DNA of 64,000 nt, from positions 2,418,001 to 2,482,000 of the forward strand of contig NZ_CP155079.2 of assembly GCF_039634365.2 (NCBI RefSeq), given 5' to 3'. The notes beneath the pieces were generated by a model. That model saw only the letters and a program-made list of their open reading frames with translations, was not told the origin of the DNA and searched no databases. The position numbers and the translations under genes were made by a program. The DNA is from Mucilaginibacter sp. PAMB04168. Its GTDB lineage: Bacteria > Bacteroidota > Bacteroidia > Sphingobacteriales > Sphingobacteriaceae. Positions within the stretch are counted from its first letter, which is position 1. Each line of letters begins with the position of its first letter. Positions 54,508 to 63,244 of this stretch are shown piece after piece.

Positions 54508-57500
54508 TTAAAATTCAACATTAAGACCAAAAGAGAAAGTGCGTGTTGTAGGGTAGCCGTTAAGATCTATACCCGAGTTAAGCACATCTGTTGTTAAAAT
54601 TTCCGGGGTAAAACCGGTATATCGTTTAGCGGTAAACAGGTTTTGAGAGGTAGCATAAATTCTTACCCGGTTTAATTTAAAACGTTTTAACACATCAGCT
54701 GGTAGCGTATAACCCAGTGTCAGGTTATTCAGTCTTAAGAATGCGCCCGACTCAACGAAGTACGTTGATGCTGGCAAATTTTGAGCAATAACTTGCGGAT
54801 TTACACTTGACGGGTTACTTGGCGTCCAACGGTTTTGTACATAATCGGCTTGTACGTTATCACTTGGGTTTGCTCTGAAAGCTTTACGGCCGTTGTAAAT
54901 TTTATTACCCCAGTTGCCGTAAAAATCAGCGCTCAAGTCCCAGTTTTGATAATCGAGCCCGACATTGAACCCACCGTAAAATTTGGGTTGGTAAGAACCT
55001 ACATAGGTACGGTCATACGTGTCAACTACACCATCAGGTACACCATTAGGGCCGCTTAAGTCGGCAAACATCATACCGCCAACAGATTTGCCGTAGCCAT
55101 TAAGGTTATATGCAGGCGCGGCGTTAACTTCACTTTGGTTTTGGAAAATGCCGGTTTGCTGTAATACGTAAAAACTAGCTATAGGTTGGTTGTTGTCGGT
55201 ACGGGTAATGCTTCCCTGGTTACCAATGCCGCCGCCAACAAGCGCCTGGCCGCCGTTTAGGCCTATTACCTTGTTTTTATTATAGTTGATGTTACCACCA
55301 ATGTTATAGCCCAGTTTACCTATTTTATCGCTCCATTTGGCAGAGAACTCAATACCTGTGTTTTGATAAGAAGCGGCATTAGTTACGTAGATAGCATCTG
55401 GGTCGCCCAAAATACCAGGAATACTCACGTTAGTTAACGCATCGCGTACTTTTTTACTATAGTAATCTATTTCACCAGTAAGTTTGTTTTTAAAGAGGCC
55501 ATACTCCAAACCAATGTCCCACTGATCGGTACGTTCCCATTTAAGATTAGGGTCTTTAATATCCTGTATAGCTGTGCCTAATGATAAGCCATTGTTAAAG
55601 AAATAGGGTAGGTTAGGTGTTGCTGTGGTTACAAATAAACCCTGGCTAATATTATCATTACCTAACTGGCCCCAGCTACCCCGAAGCTTTAAGTGACTGA
55701 TGAGGTTACTGCTTTTAAGGAAGCCTTCTTCTGACAGCACCCAGCCCGCACTAACGGTAGGGAAGTAACCGAACTTTTCGCTGAACCTCGAGCTGCCATC
55801 AGCCCTGAATGAGGCGCTGAACAGGTACTTGCCTGCATAGCTGTAGTTTACCCGGCCAAGATAAGATAGCCTTTTGAACAGGGTGCCATTATTAGCATAA
55901 GTGGCACCAACCTCAGGATTGCCCACATCAAGGTACCACAGGTCTTGACTTTCAGGCACGTCGCGGCGTGTGCCGGAAAGCAATTCGGTGCGTATGTATT
56001 CTTGTGTATAACCCCCCAGCACAGTAAAGTTGTGCTTGCCAAATGTCTGCTGCCAGGTAATCGTATTGTCCCAAATGGTACGGAACGATTCATCGTTTTG
56101 TACCAGCAAGGTGCTGTACGGGTTAAATTGCTGACCGCCGGCTACCGTAAAGGTATTTTGATCGGCTGCGAAGCGGTAGTTGTAATTACGCAATTTGTTC
56201 CAGTACGTATCTGCGTTAAGTGCTGTACGCAGGGTTATTGACTTGATCGGTTTGTATTCGAGGTAAATATTGCCCTGTACACGGTTGTTAATGGTTTGGT
56301 TGTTTGTTTTATTCAGGCTAAGCAATGGGTTGCCCAGGTTGCCCCACAAACTGGTATTACCATAACGGCCGTTATCATCAATAGCCGGAATAACCGGTGC
56401 TGCCCGGTAAACATTACTATACACACCTTCCAGCGGTACAGGGCGCTCTTTACTGCGGGTTAAAGATAACTGTGTACCGAAGGTTAAGTTATCGGTTATT
56501 TTTACATCGATATTAGAGCGGAACGTGTAGCGGTTAAAGGCATTGGTTTTAACTAAGCCATTGTCGGTAAAAGTACCTACGCTAAAGAAGTAAGTTGTTT
56601 TTTCACTGCCGCCCGAAAGTGACAGATTGTGGCTCATTTGAAGGCCTTTTTTCAACACCTCATTATACCAATCGGTTGACCCAGGTGTAGTAAGTGGAGC
56701 TGCGTCAGAAGTTAATATAGTGGGGTTTGCATCGCGCAGGTAAGAAACATATTGCTCGCGGTTGGCCATCTGCACCCGGTTTGATAGTTCCCTGAAGCCG
56801 GCATTGGCATCATAGCGCACTACCGGTGGCCCGTTCTTCCCTTTGCGGGTGGTAATAATTACAACACCGTTAGCCGCTCGTACACCATATATAGCTGCAG
56901 ATGCATCTTTAAGTACATCTATACTTATGATATCGTTATTGTTAATGTTACGGACATCATCCGTTAGTACGCCATCCACAACGTACAAAGGGTTTGCGCC
57001 CCCCAATACTGACCCGGTACCACGTATACGTAACTGAGGTTGAGAGTTGGGCTGACCCGAGCCAATTACCTGTACGCCTGCTACCTTTCCCTGCAAAGCT
57101 TGGGCAGGTGTTTGTACCGGCTGTTTGGCCAGTTCGGCACCACCTACATTGCCTACAGCGCCTGTAACGTCGCGCCGGCGTTGGGTGCCGTAGCCTACAA
57201 CCACTACCTGTTCCAGGTTGCGGGTTGATGAGCTGAGCATAATATTTAAAGTGCTTTGACCATTTACAGAAACTGACCTTGTCATATACCCAATATAAGT
57301 AAATTGCAGGGTGGCGTTGGGCGCAGCGCTAACTGAAAAGCGACCATTAACATCAGTTTGGGTGCCTGCCGTACTGCCGTTCACCTTAACGGTAACGCCG
57401 GGCAATGGCGATTTGTCAACGCTGTCAGTTACTGTTCCGGTAACTGTAATGCTTTGCGCTAATACCGAAAAAGCGGAAAAGCAAAACACGACAAGAAGGA

Positions 57501-57525
57501 TAATCCTTGTAAAAGTTTTTTTCAT
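54508..57525 (-). CDS. SusC/RagA TonB-dependent outer-membrane transporter
   Basis: 1005 residues. Signal peptide (to ~23, SVLAQ), CarboxypepD_reg-like domain (~27-110), a VVVVGYGTQRRRDVTGAV block that is the usual SusC transition, plug with NPLYVVDGVLTDDVRN and GVRAANGVVIITTRKGK, and a 22-strand barrel ending FSFGLNVEF. First gene of the glucanase locus. Its product moves oligosaccharides into the periplasm with the SusD encoded next. Confidence 0.95.
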   Translation of the reverse strand: MKKTFTRIILLVVFCFSAFSVLAQSITVTGTVTDSVDKSPLPGVTVKVNGSTAGTQTDVNGRFSVSAAPNATLQFTYIGYMTRSVSVNGQSTLNIMLSSSTRNLEQVVVVGYGTQRRRDVTGAVGNVGGAELAKQPVQTPAQALQGKVAGVQVIGSGQPNSQPQLRIRGTGSVLGGANPLYVVDGVLTDDVRNINNNDIISIDVLKDASAAIYGVRAANGVVIITTRKGKNGPPVVRYDANAGFRELSNRVQMANREQYVSYLRDANPTILTSDAAPLTTPGSTDWYNEVLKKGLQMSHNLSLSGGSEKTTYFFSVGTFTDNGLVKTNAFNRYTFRSNIDVKITDNLTFGTQLSLTRSKERPVPLEGVYSNVYRAAPVIPAIDDNGRYGNTSLWGNLGNPLLSLNKTNNQTINNRVQGNIYLEYKPIKSITLRTALNADTYWNKLRNYNYRFAADQNTFTVAGGQQFNPYSTLLVQNDESFRTIWDNTITWQQTFGKHNFTVLGGYTQEYIRTELLSGTRRDVPESQDLWYLDVGNPEVGATYANNGTLFKRLSYLGRVNYSYAGKYLFSASFRADGSSRFSEKFGYFPTVSAGWVLSEEGFLKSSNLISHLKLRGSWGQLGNDNISQGLFVTTATPNLPYFFNNGLSLGTAIQDIKDPNLKWERTDQWDIGLEYGLFKNKLTGEIDYYSKKVRDALTNVSIPGILGDPDAIYVTNAASYQNTGIEFSAKWSDKIGKLGYNIGGNINYNKNKVIGLNGGQALVGGGIGNQGSITRTDNNQPIASFYVLQQTGIFQNQSEVNAAPAYNLNGYGKSVGGMMFADLSGPNGVPDGVVDTYDRTYVGSYQPKFYGGFNVGLDYQNWDLSADFYGNWGNKIYNGRKAFRANPSDNVQADYVQNRWTPSNPSSVNPQVIAQNLPASTYFVESGAFLRLNNLTLGYTLPADVLKRFKLNRVRIYATSQNLFTAKRYTGFTPEILTTDVLNSGIDLNGYPTTRTFSFGLNVEF

Positions 57526-57676
57526 ACTGTAGATAAATTAGTTAATCGGTGAGCTGATATCGGGGAGTAACAGCAAGGCGAAATTGAGTTTGATTTTTTG
57601 TTTGTACAAGCATTTCTACTTTCACATTATTACATCAACGTTCAATTAAACACTGGTACAAACCATATGTTTAAAT

Positions 57677-57692
57677 ATTTTAAGCTTAAAAT
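57677..57692. promoter_or_regulatory. 16-bp perfect palindrome upstream of SusC
   Basis: attttaagcttaaaat is self-complementary over 16 bases, about 150 bases upstream of the SusC start, and a smaller perfect palindrome cttttaaaag follows at 57696-57705. Both lie between the regulator gene's stop and SusC, a natural place for operators of the adjacent regulator. Confidence 0.4.
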
Positions 57693-57798
57693 GAGCTTTT
57701 AAAAGACTTGTGATGATAAAATAGATAACATGTAAATGAGTTGCAAAATGCTTAGCAGAAATGGGAATTAAGGTAGTATGAGAGGTAATGATGTAGTG

Positions 57799-59571
57799 CT
57801 AAAGCTCCATGAGAAACTCTACCAGGTTTTTATCATGAGGTATATTTAACTTCTTACGTAATCTGTACCGCCGAATTTCGACACCCCGCAACGTGATATT
57901 AAGTAGCGATGATAATTCTTTGCTACTCATATTCATTCTTAGATAGGCACAAAGCTTTACGTCATTCGGTACTAGTTCCGGATGTTGTGCTTTAAGTTTC
58001 TTGAAAAAGTTCTCGTGAGCTTCGTTAAAGCTTTTCTCAAAAAGGTTCCAATCTCGCTCATCGTTCATGCCATCGTTGATTACCTTTTGCACTTTGTTGA
58101 TCTGATCTGTGGGTAGCCTTTTGCCATTTTCATCTTTTAGCTTTGCCAACTCATCACTCAGTTTTTGTAGCAATTCGTTTTTGTAAGCTACTGATAACGC
58201 TGAGTTAGACAGTTCGCGGTTTTTAGCATTTAGTTCAGACTGCAATTTTTCTGTTTGCAGCCGGTGTATCTCCCGCTCAGTTGCTTCGGCTTCAACTTTC
58301 AATTTTTCGTCTTGTTCTCTTTGCATTTGCTTGGCTATCCGCTGATGATCTTTTGCCAGCTTTCTGCGGTAGAGCTTTTTGCTAATCAAGACTAACACGC
58401 CAATTAATAGCATGTAAAGAATATAAGCCCATTTGCTAGCATACCAGGGTGGCAATACTTCAAAATCAAAACGGCTTACAGGGCTCATCACCGCATGGTT
58501 GATACGCGCACGCACTTTAAATATATAAGACCCAGTAGCCAGATTGGTGAAATCTTTTTGCGTAGCAGCACTCCAGTCTGACCATTGTTTGGAGTAACCC
58601 TCCAGAAAATATTGAAATCTCACATGGGCCTGGCGGTAGTATGGCAAGGCGTACGCTATTCGAAGATTGTTCCGGTTATTGGTTACTTTTAAAAGTGCGC
58701 CGGTACTGCCGTTTTCGCTTAAGGTTTTGTATCTATCAGTAATGTCATCAATTCGCCTTATAAGTACAGCCGGTAATTTACTGGAAACGTTTTTAGCATC
58801 GTCACCCGCTGCATCATAAATTACGAAACCATCGTCAACACTAATAAGATAAACAGAATTACTAATGCGACTTATGTTTTCATAAGATTGAACCATACGG
58901 CCGTCTAACACACTGAAGCGGGTATTATCAATGGGTAACTTACCAGGTTGCGAAAAATCGACCAAAGCCATTTTACCATGGTTTATAAACCAGTATTTAT
59001 GCGCACCAGCATTAATAATTTTATTTGATGTAGCGAATGAGCCTAGCTTTTTATTTAAAACTACATATTTGCTAAAGCGATTACTTAGTTCATCGTATGT
59101 ATAAAAGCCCGAACTTGAAGAGAAGACTATTTTGTTTTCTAAGTTGAATACATTGATGTTATAATCGCCTGGCAAACCGTTCTTTTCGTCAAATGCACGT
59201 TTTGCAATTACTTTCTTATAGTCGGTGCTTAATGTCAATTTGCTTAAACCTTTGTAAGCGTTACTCACCCAAATATCGCCCTTACTATCCTGCTCCACAT
59301 GCCGTGATGGTTCGTCAAATCCAGCAATTGCGCCTTTCAATACCCACTTACCTGCGGCATTCTTATTATACAGCGCTAGTCCATTATAAGTACCCTGAAT
59401 TAGAAAATTGGGATTTGAATTGAGCCTTTTAATGGTCCAGCCGCCGTTCATAGCCGAGATTCTTTCAATTCGGTCACCTACAACTTTGAATGTGCCATTA
59501 TTGTGGCCGCAAAATAATTGCCCGTCTAATAAACTAAGGTCCCAAACCTGACCCTGGGAATTGGCAACCAT
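57799..59571 (-). CDS. C-terminal half of the interrupted regulator (Y_Y_Y, membrane helix, LuxR)
   Basis: This is the part of the 960-residue regulator frame downstream of the TAG, counted from the first internal ATG (MVANSQGQVWDLS). It holds remaining propeller repeats, a Y_Y_Y domain (~300-370), one helix (~380-400), a long charged coiled coil (~400-470) and a LuxR-type helix-turn-helix at the end (KELSSLLNITLRGVEIRRYRLRKKLNI). If reinitiated, it would lack a signal peptide, so normal membrane placement and sensing are doubtful. Confidence 0.55.
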   Translation of the reverse strand: MVANSQGQVWDLSLLDGQLFCGHNNGTFKVVGDRIERISAMNGGWTIKRLNSNPNFLIQGTYNGLALYNKNAAGKWVLKGAIAGFDEPSRHVEQDSKGDIWVSNAYKGLSKLTLSTDYKKVIAKRAFDEKNGLPGDYNINVFNLENKIVFSSSSGFYTYDELSNRFSKYVVLNKKLGSFATSNKIINAGAHKYWFINHGKMALVDFSQPGKLPIDNTRFSVLDGRMVQSYENISRISNSVYLISVDDGFVIYDAAGDDAKNVSSKLPAVLIRRIDDITDRYKTLSENGSTGALLKVTNNRNNLRIAYALPYYRQAHVRFQYFLEGYSKQWSDWSAATQKDFTNLATGSYIFKVRARINHAVMSPVSRFDFEVLPPWYASKWAYILYMLLIGVLVLISKKLYRRKLAKDHQRIAKQMQREQDEKLKVEAEATEREIHRLQTEKLQSELNAKNRELSNSALSVAYKNELLQKLSDELAKLKDENGKRLPTDQINKVQKVINDGMNDERDWNLFEKSFNEAHENFFKKLKAQHPELVPNDVKLCAYLRMNMSSKELSSLLNITLRGVEIRRYRLRKKLNIPHDKNLVEFLMEL

Positions 59572-59757
59572 GTGAAAGTTGAGCGAACTATTCTGTTGAG
59601 GCCACTCACTGTAAAACAGGCCTTGATTGGTACCTAGGTAAATTTTATTGTTCTGTATTATGCTTGAATAAACAGTGCCTAAATTACCGGTTTTATCAAA
59701 GTAGAAGTACAGCGGAGAACTTAGCTCGACACGGTCAATTCCATTGTCCAGCCCTGG

Positions 59758-60681
59758 CTAAAGATTTTCGTTACTGTCTGCATAGAGGCTGAGTACAGTG
59801 TTGTTTTGCAAGCCACTTATTTTGTTGATCTGCTGCACAATCCGGCCATCCTCATTAATAATGATGATTCCGTTAAGGATAGTTCCATAAACAAAGTACT
59901 TGCCCAGTACCCGCGCTCCATTGTTTAGCTGATTAACTTTTAAAAACGGATTTGCGGGTGTATTAAATGTGTTAAATGCTTTACCATCAAAAATGTATAG
60001 CCCCGATTTGTTAGTGCCAATAATAAATTGGTTGCTTTTGTAAGGCAACATGGAAAGGACACCATGAATCTTTTCACTGCCAGGGATAAAACTAAGCTTA
60101 ACACCAACTAACTCGTACAGGCCTTTGTTAATCACTTCGGCAAAAAAACGACTGCCACATTTGTGAAGAAACAAGAATGGTGTCGGTGCCTTTACAACGT
60201 CGACATGGTTGTTTTGATAGATATAAATATGAGAGAATGATTGAAAAATAACCCGGCTACCATCAATATATATCTTCCATATCTCGCCGGCTAATGCACT
60301 CTGCCTGGGTATTAAGGAAGCTAAAGATTTAAAAACAAGTTTGTTTTGCTGGTAAGACCAGTAGCCAAACTCGCCAAAGCCACCGGTATATATACGTCCT
60401 GAATCATCGGCTGCTACAGCCCTTACAATTTGCCGATGTGGCATAACATATTGCTGCCAGTAACGGCCATCATAAACTAACAGTCCTTCTCCATTGCCGA
60501 AGTACATAATGCCATTCTTATCCTGAGTAACCGACCAATTTTGATTGCCTGAATTATAGACTGATTTATGATAGTTTTGAATATAAGGTACTCCAAGGCT
60601 TTTTATCTGCGCTCCGTATACAGAATTAAAATTTATAAAAAGCAGAAAGGCTATAAACAGACTTGGTATAGGTTTATGCAT
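59758..60681 (-). CDS. N-terminal half of the interrupted regulator (signal peptide and propeller)
   Basis: 307 residues before the TAG. Signal peptide ends near SVYGA, followed by Reg_prop blades such as NWSVTQDKNGIMYFGNGEGLLVYDG. Translation would give a truncated periplasmic propeller without a membrane anchor or DNA-binding domain. The family usually continues through the missing Trp-Leu-Gly motif where the stop occurs. Confidence 0.55.
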   Translation of the reverse strand: MHKPIPSLFIAFLLFINFNSVYGAQIKSLGVPYIQNYHKSVYNSGNQNWSVTQDKNGIMYFGNGEGLLVYDGRYWQQYVMPHRQIVRAVAADDSGRIYTGGFGEFGYWSYQQNKLVFKSLASLIPRQSALAGEIWKIYIDGSRVIFQSFSHIYIYQNNHVDVVKAPTPFLFLHKCGSRFFAEVINKGLYELVGVKLSFIPGSEKIHGVLSMLPYKSNQFIIGTNKSGLYIFDGKAFNTFNTPANPFLKVNQLNNGARVLGKYFVYGTILNGIIIINEDGRIVQQINKISGLQNNTVLSLYADSNENL

Positions 60682-61090
60682 AGGAAGCTTGGCTCAGTAA
60701 TGGAATACAAAGTAAGTAAAACAATTACTAAAACTGGCATTGCCGGTACCTTAAACGGGGCTGTTAGCTTTGAAAGCAAACCAGGCATGGCGTTGAACAA
60801 CAAACGCGTAACCAGGAAAAGAAGCCAGCAAGTACCTGCAAATAAAAGTACTGACGGAAACCTCAACCCAAACGCATTAAGCCCAAAGAGTTGAGTGCTC
60901 AGACGGCCTATCCAAAAAAACAGTGGTGGCTGATCAAAATAACTTAACTCGAACTTTACAGCACCTCTGAAATAATAAGACTCACCTATACCCAGTCCAG
61001 TATAAGCAGCAATGAATAACCGAACGATAAAAAAATAACAATTAAAACAAGTGTATTCGCGTAAGCATTGCTCTCGGTTAGCTTTTTCAT
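60651..61090 (-). pseudogene. Truncated, frameshifted GT39/ArnT-like glycosyltransferase remnant
   Basis: The segment GIGESYYFRGAVKFELSYFDQPPLFFWIGR corresponds to the catalytic-loop and helix-2 part of GT39/ArnT-like membrane glycosyltransferases (acidic residue before the YY, DQPPL), followed by RFPSVLLFAGTCW. A start ATG at 61090 (MKKLTESNAYANTL) lies in another frame; one extra base in the 7-A run at 61029-61035 would join them. The protein stops after ~140 residues where several hundred are expected, running into the regulator's start at 60681. Polyprenyl-linked sugar transfer is the family role, but this copy should be dead. Confidence 0.7.
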
Positions 61091-61307
61091 TTATACCAAA
61101 ATTTTTGATGAAAATCAAAGTGCTGAAATGAGTAAGCGAGCTATGTATAGACGTATCGGCGGTGAAAAAAGTTAGCGAACGCTAAAAACGGAAAAATATG
61201 TAAAGTGCCGGCAAATGATTTATCCACTTTGATGGTGGCGAAGTTACAAATTATTGGATAATGCAAGTTAATTGTCGATTAATACGGCATAAATTTTTGA
61301 ATACATG

Positions 61308-62156
61308 TTACACTATTACAGCAGTTTCACAAATGTAAGTAGGAACTATGCCGGTGGCATTAATACTGGTAGCCGCTTCATCTGGTAGGGTATTACCTGA
61401 GTACACTAACACGGTATCTACGCCAAATTTATTGCCACCTAAAATGTCGGTGTGCAGTGTATCACCCACCATTACTATGTCTTTTTTACTAATGTTGCTT
61501 TTTTCACGAACCAAATCATAAGCAAACATGAACATCTGTGAATCAGGCTTACCAAACCGTATGAATTTTTTCCCCACAATGTGTTCAATCATATTTGCTA
61601 AAGCCCCTACGGCAATAGCTACATCATTTTTAGTAACCGGGTATGCAAAGTCTGTATTGGCCACTATAGCAGGTATAGTTCGCTTACGTAACAGGTTAAC
61701 AACCTGATTTAGATCTCCAAACCAATTAAAACCCTCATCGTCCAAAAATACGAGTGCATTTACTTGATTTATGTTAGTGTCATTAATGGCACTAACCGGT
61801 ATGGCCTTTAACCCGGCACTTTCTATGTAATAGGCAGATCCATCAGTACCCAGGTAGGCTACTATTCCATCGGGTACTTTAAGTTGTAAATATTCCTGTG
61901 CCAGCATGCCCGAAGAAATTACTTTTTCGGGAGTTATCCGCTCAAGCCCCAGTTTGTTAAAAGATTCAGCAAGCTGTTGCGGGCTGCGTGAAGCATCATT
62001 GGTAACTATATAATAATCCTTTTGATTTTCTTCAAGATAATCAAAGGTGTTTATCATCCCCGGAACGAGCCCTTTGTAATTTTTTATAACACCGAACGAG
62101 TCAAAGAAAATTACCTGATAACGGTCAACAACACTTTTAAAATCAATAGGTAGCAT
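61308..62156 (-). CDS. HAD-superfamily class IIA protein with modified motif I
   Basis: 282 residues with a NagD-like class IIA cap (GLVPGMINTFDYL, IVTNDASRS as motif II, GKPDSQMFMFAYD, and MVGDTLHTDILGGNKFGVDTVLV as motif IV). Motif I reads FFDSFGV: Asp19 is kept but the second Asp of DxDG is Phe21. HAD phosphatases need that acid, so it may be an altered hydrolase, as with dehalogenase-type DxYG proteins. Last of three tightly spaced genes (16 bases after the kinase), so its substrate is probably the product of that kinase. Confidence 0.85.
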   Translation of the reverse strand: MLPIDFKSVVDRYQVIFFDSFGVIKNYKGLVPGMINTFDYLEENQKDYYIVTNDASRSPQQLAESFNKLGLERITPEKVISSGMLAQEYLQLKVPDGIVAYLGTDGSAYYIESAGLKAIPVSAINDTNINQVNALVFLDDEGFNWFGDLNQVVNLLRKRTIPAIVANTDFAYPVTKNDVAIAVGALANMIEHIVGKKFIRFGKPDSQMFMFAYDLVREKSNISKKDIVMVGDTLHTDILGGNKFGVDTVLVYSGNTLPDEAATSINATGIVPTYICETAVIV

Positions 62157-62172
62157 AGAATATGAGCTAAAA

Positions 62173-63222
62173 TTAGGGTTTTAGTTTGAGCGCACTCAGT
62201 AATACCTCGGCATCAAAGTCACGATCTACTGAAGGTAAATATATATCATACGCCTCCTGCTGTAGCTTTACGGCATATTGCTCGTTAAAAAAATGCTTGC
62301 CGTCTTTTATCACATAATTTAAAATGAAAAAACGATAGGCTTCTTTTAAAAAGTAAACTTCATTTATAGAAAGCGGGTTGTGCTTATGGTATTCTTCCAA
62401 AAACATAATAAAACGCTTCTCCATCATGGTGGTGACGAGGTAACTGAACACGGTACGATCGCCTGCATCAGATACAACCCGGCTGAAGAAGTAAAAATCC
62501 ATCATACGGGTGCTCATTCTAAACCAGTCATAATCCCAGCGGGAGTAAAGTTCTAATTCAGGTGTAACTGAGAAGTTGCCAATGTTCCAGTCTATAAATA
62601 CAGGTATTGTTTCAAAGGTGTTTGCGGCATATTTGGCCCGGCCTTTCAAATATTTATCACAATGATACCTAAGCTGGTCCGCATTGCTCCGGGTTCCGAA
62701 CCTGCTTTCGTCTCGCCCTAATTGTTCCAGTAAAGTGTTGATATCCGTGCGCATTGTTTTTGACGACTTGGGCAGCACTTTGCTGGCTCTCGAACATGCT
62801 TTATGAAACTTGGCCAACTGCTGTGCAATCTTACGGATGTGATGATCTTCCAACCTGCGTGGAAGGCGTTCCATAATGCGGGTTGGGTTGTAGAAAACCA
62901 CCCAGGCATCTGTACCACTTAACCGGTGGCGGTAAATATATACACGGTTATTTTTGAGTAACGATTTGGCCAGAAAGTTCTCGTATGGGTATAACAGGTT
63001 GTTAGATAAACTGTGGATAATACGGTGGTCTTCCTTAAAATATTCGTGCTTGCCAAAATTTGATAACTTGGCAATTATAATATCGTCATCCTCAAAGGTG
63101 ATGCGAAATACGAAATTGGTTGATACATTGGCGCTGATGTCATCAATACTTCTGATAACTTTAGAAGCATCATAACCTTCCCAAGCTTTCCGTACAATCA
63201 GCTTACTTAATTCGTGGTCCAT
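62173..63222 (-). CDS. Aminoglycoside-phosphotransferase-like (APH/choline-kinase fold) protein
   Basis: 349 residues with a protein-kinase-like fold: ATP lysine in IIIAKL (Lys52), LAKFHKAC helix, then FIDWNIGNF (Asp211, Asn216) in the place of HGDxHxxN, and SRWDYDW with Asp230/Asp232 in the place of the metal-binding DxD. The usual catalytic-loop His is replaced by Ile, so it is a divergent member. The family phosphorylates small alcohols such as choline, homoserine or antibiotics. Located 22 bases after the ligase gene and 16 before the HAD gene. Confidence 0.8.
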   Translation of the reverse strand: MDHELSKLIVRKAWEGYDASKVIRSIDDISANVSTNFVFRITFEDDDIIIAKLSNFGKHEYFKEDHRIIHSLSNNLLYPYENFLAKSLLKNNRVYIYRHRLSGTDAWVVFYNPTRIMERLPRRLEDHHIRKIAQQLAKFHKACSRASKVLPKSSKTMRTDINTLLEQLGRDESRFGTRSNADQLRYHCDKYLKGRAKYAANTFETIPVFIDWNIGNFSVTPELELYSRWDYDWFRMSTRMMDFYFFSRVVSDAGDRTVFSYLVTTMMEKRFIMFLEEYHKHNPLSINEVYFLKEAYRFFILNYVIKDGKHFFNEQYAVKLQQEAYDIYLPSVDRDFDAEVLLSALKLKP

Positions 63223-63244
63223 AATTGGTGATAACCCGTTTGGG

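Larger units (their letters stand above)
57799..60681 (-). pseudogene. Reg_prop/Y_Y_Y LuxR-type regulator interrupted by one in-frame TAG
   Basis: The frame runs without shift from the ATG at 60681 to 57799 (961 codons) except for a TAG at 59758-59760. Residues before it end YADSNENL and after it continue PGLDNGIDRVELSS, where the family motif is NLWLGLDNGID; so TAG sits exactly where TGG (Trp) is expected. Without it, the protein would have a periplasmic propeller, Y_Y_Y domain, membrane helix, coiled coil and C-terminal LuxR helix-turn-helix, and would be the likely activator of the adjacent SusC locus. It could be a true nonsense mutation, a sequencing error or a suppressed stop. Confidence 0.85.
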
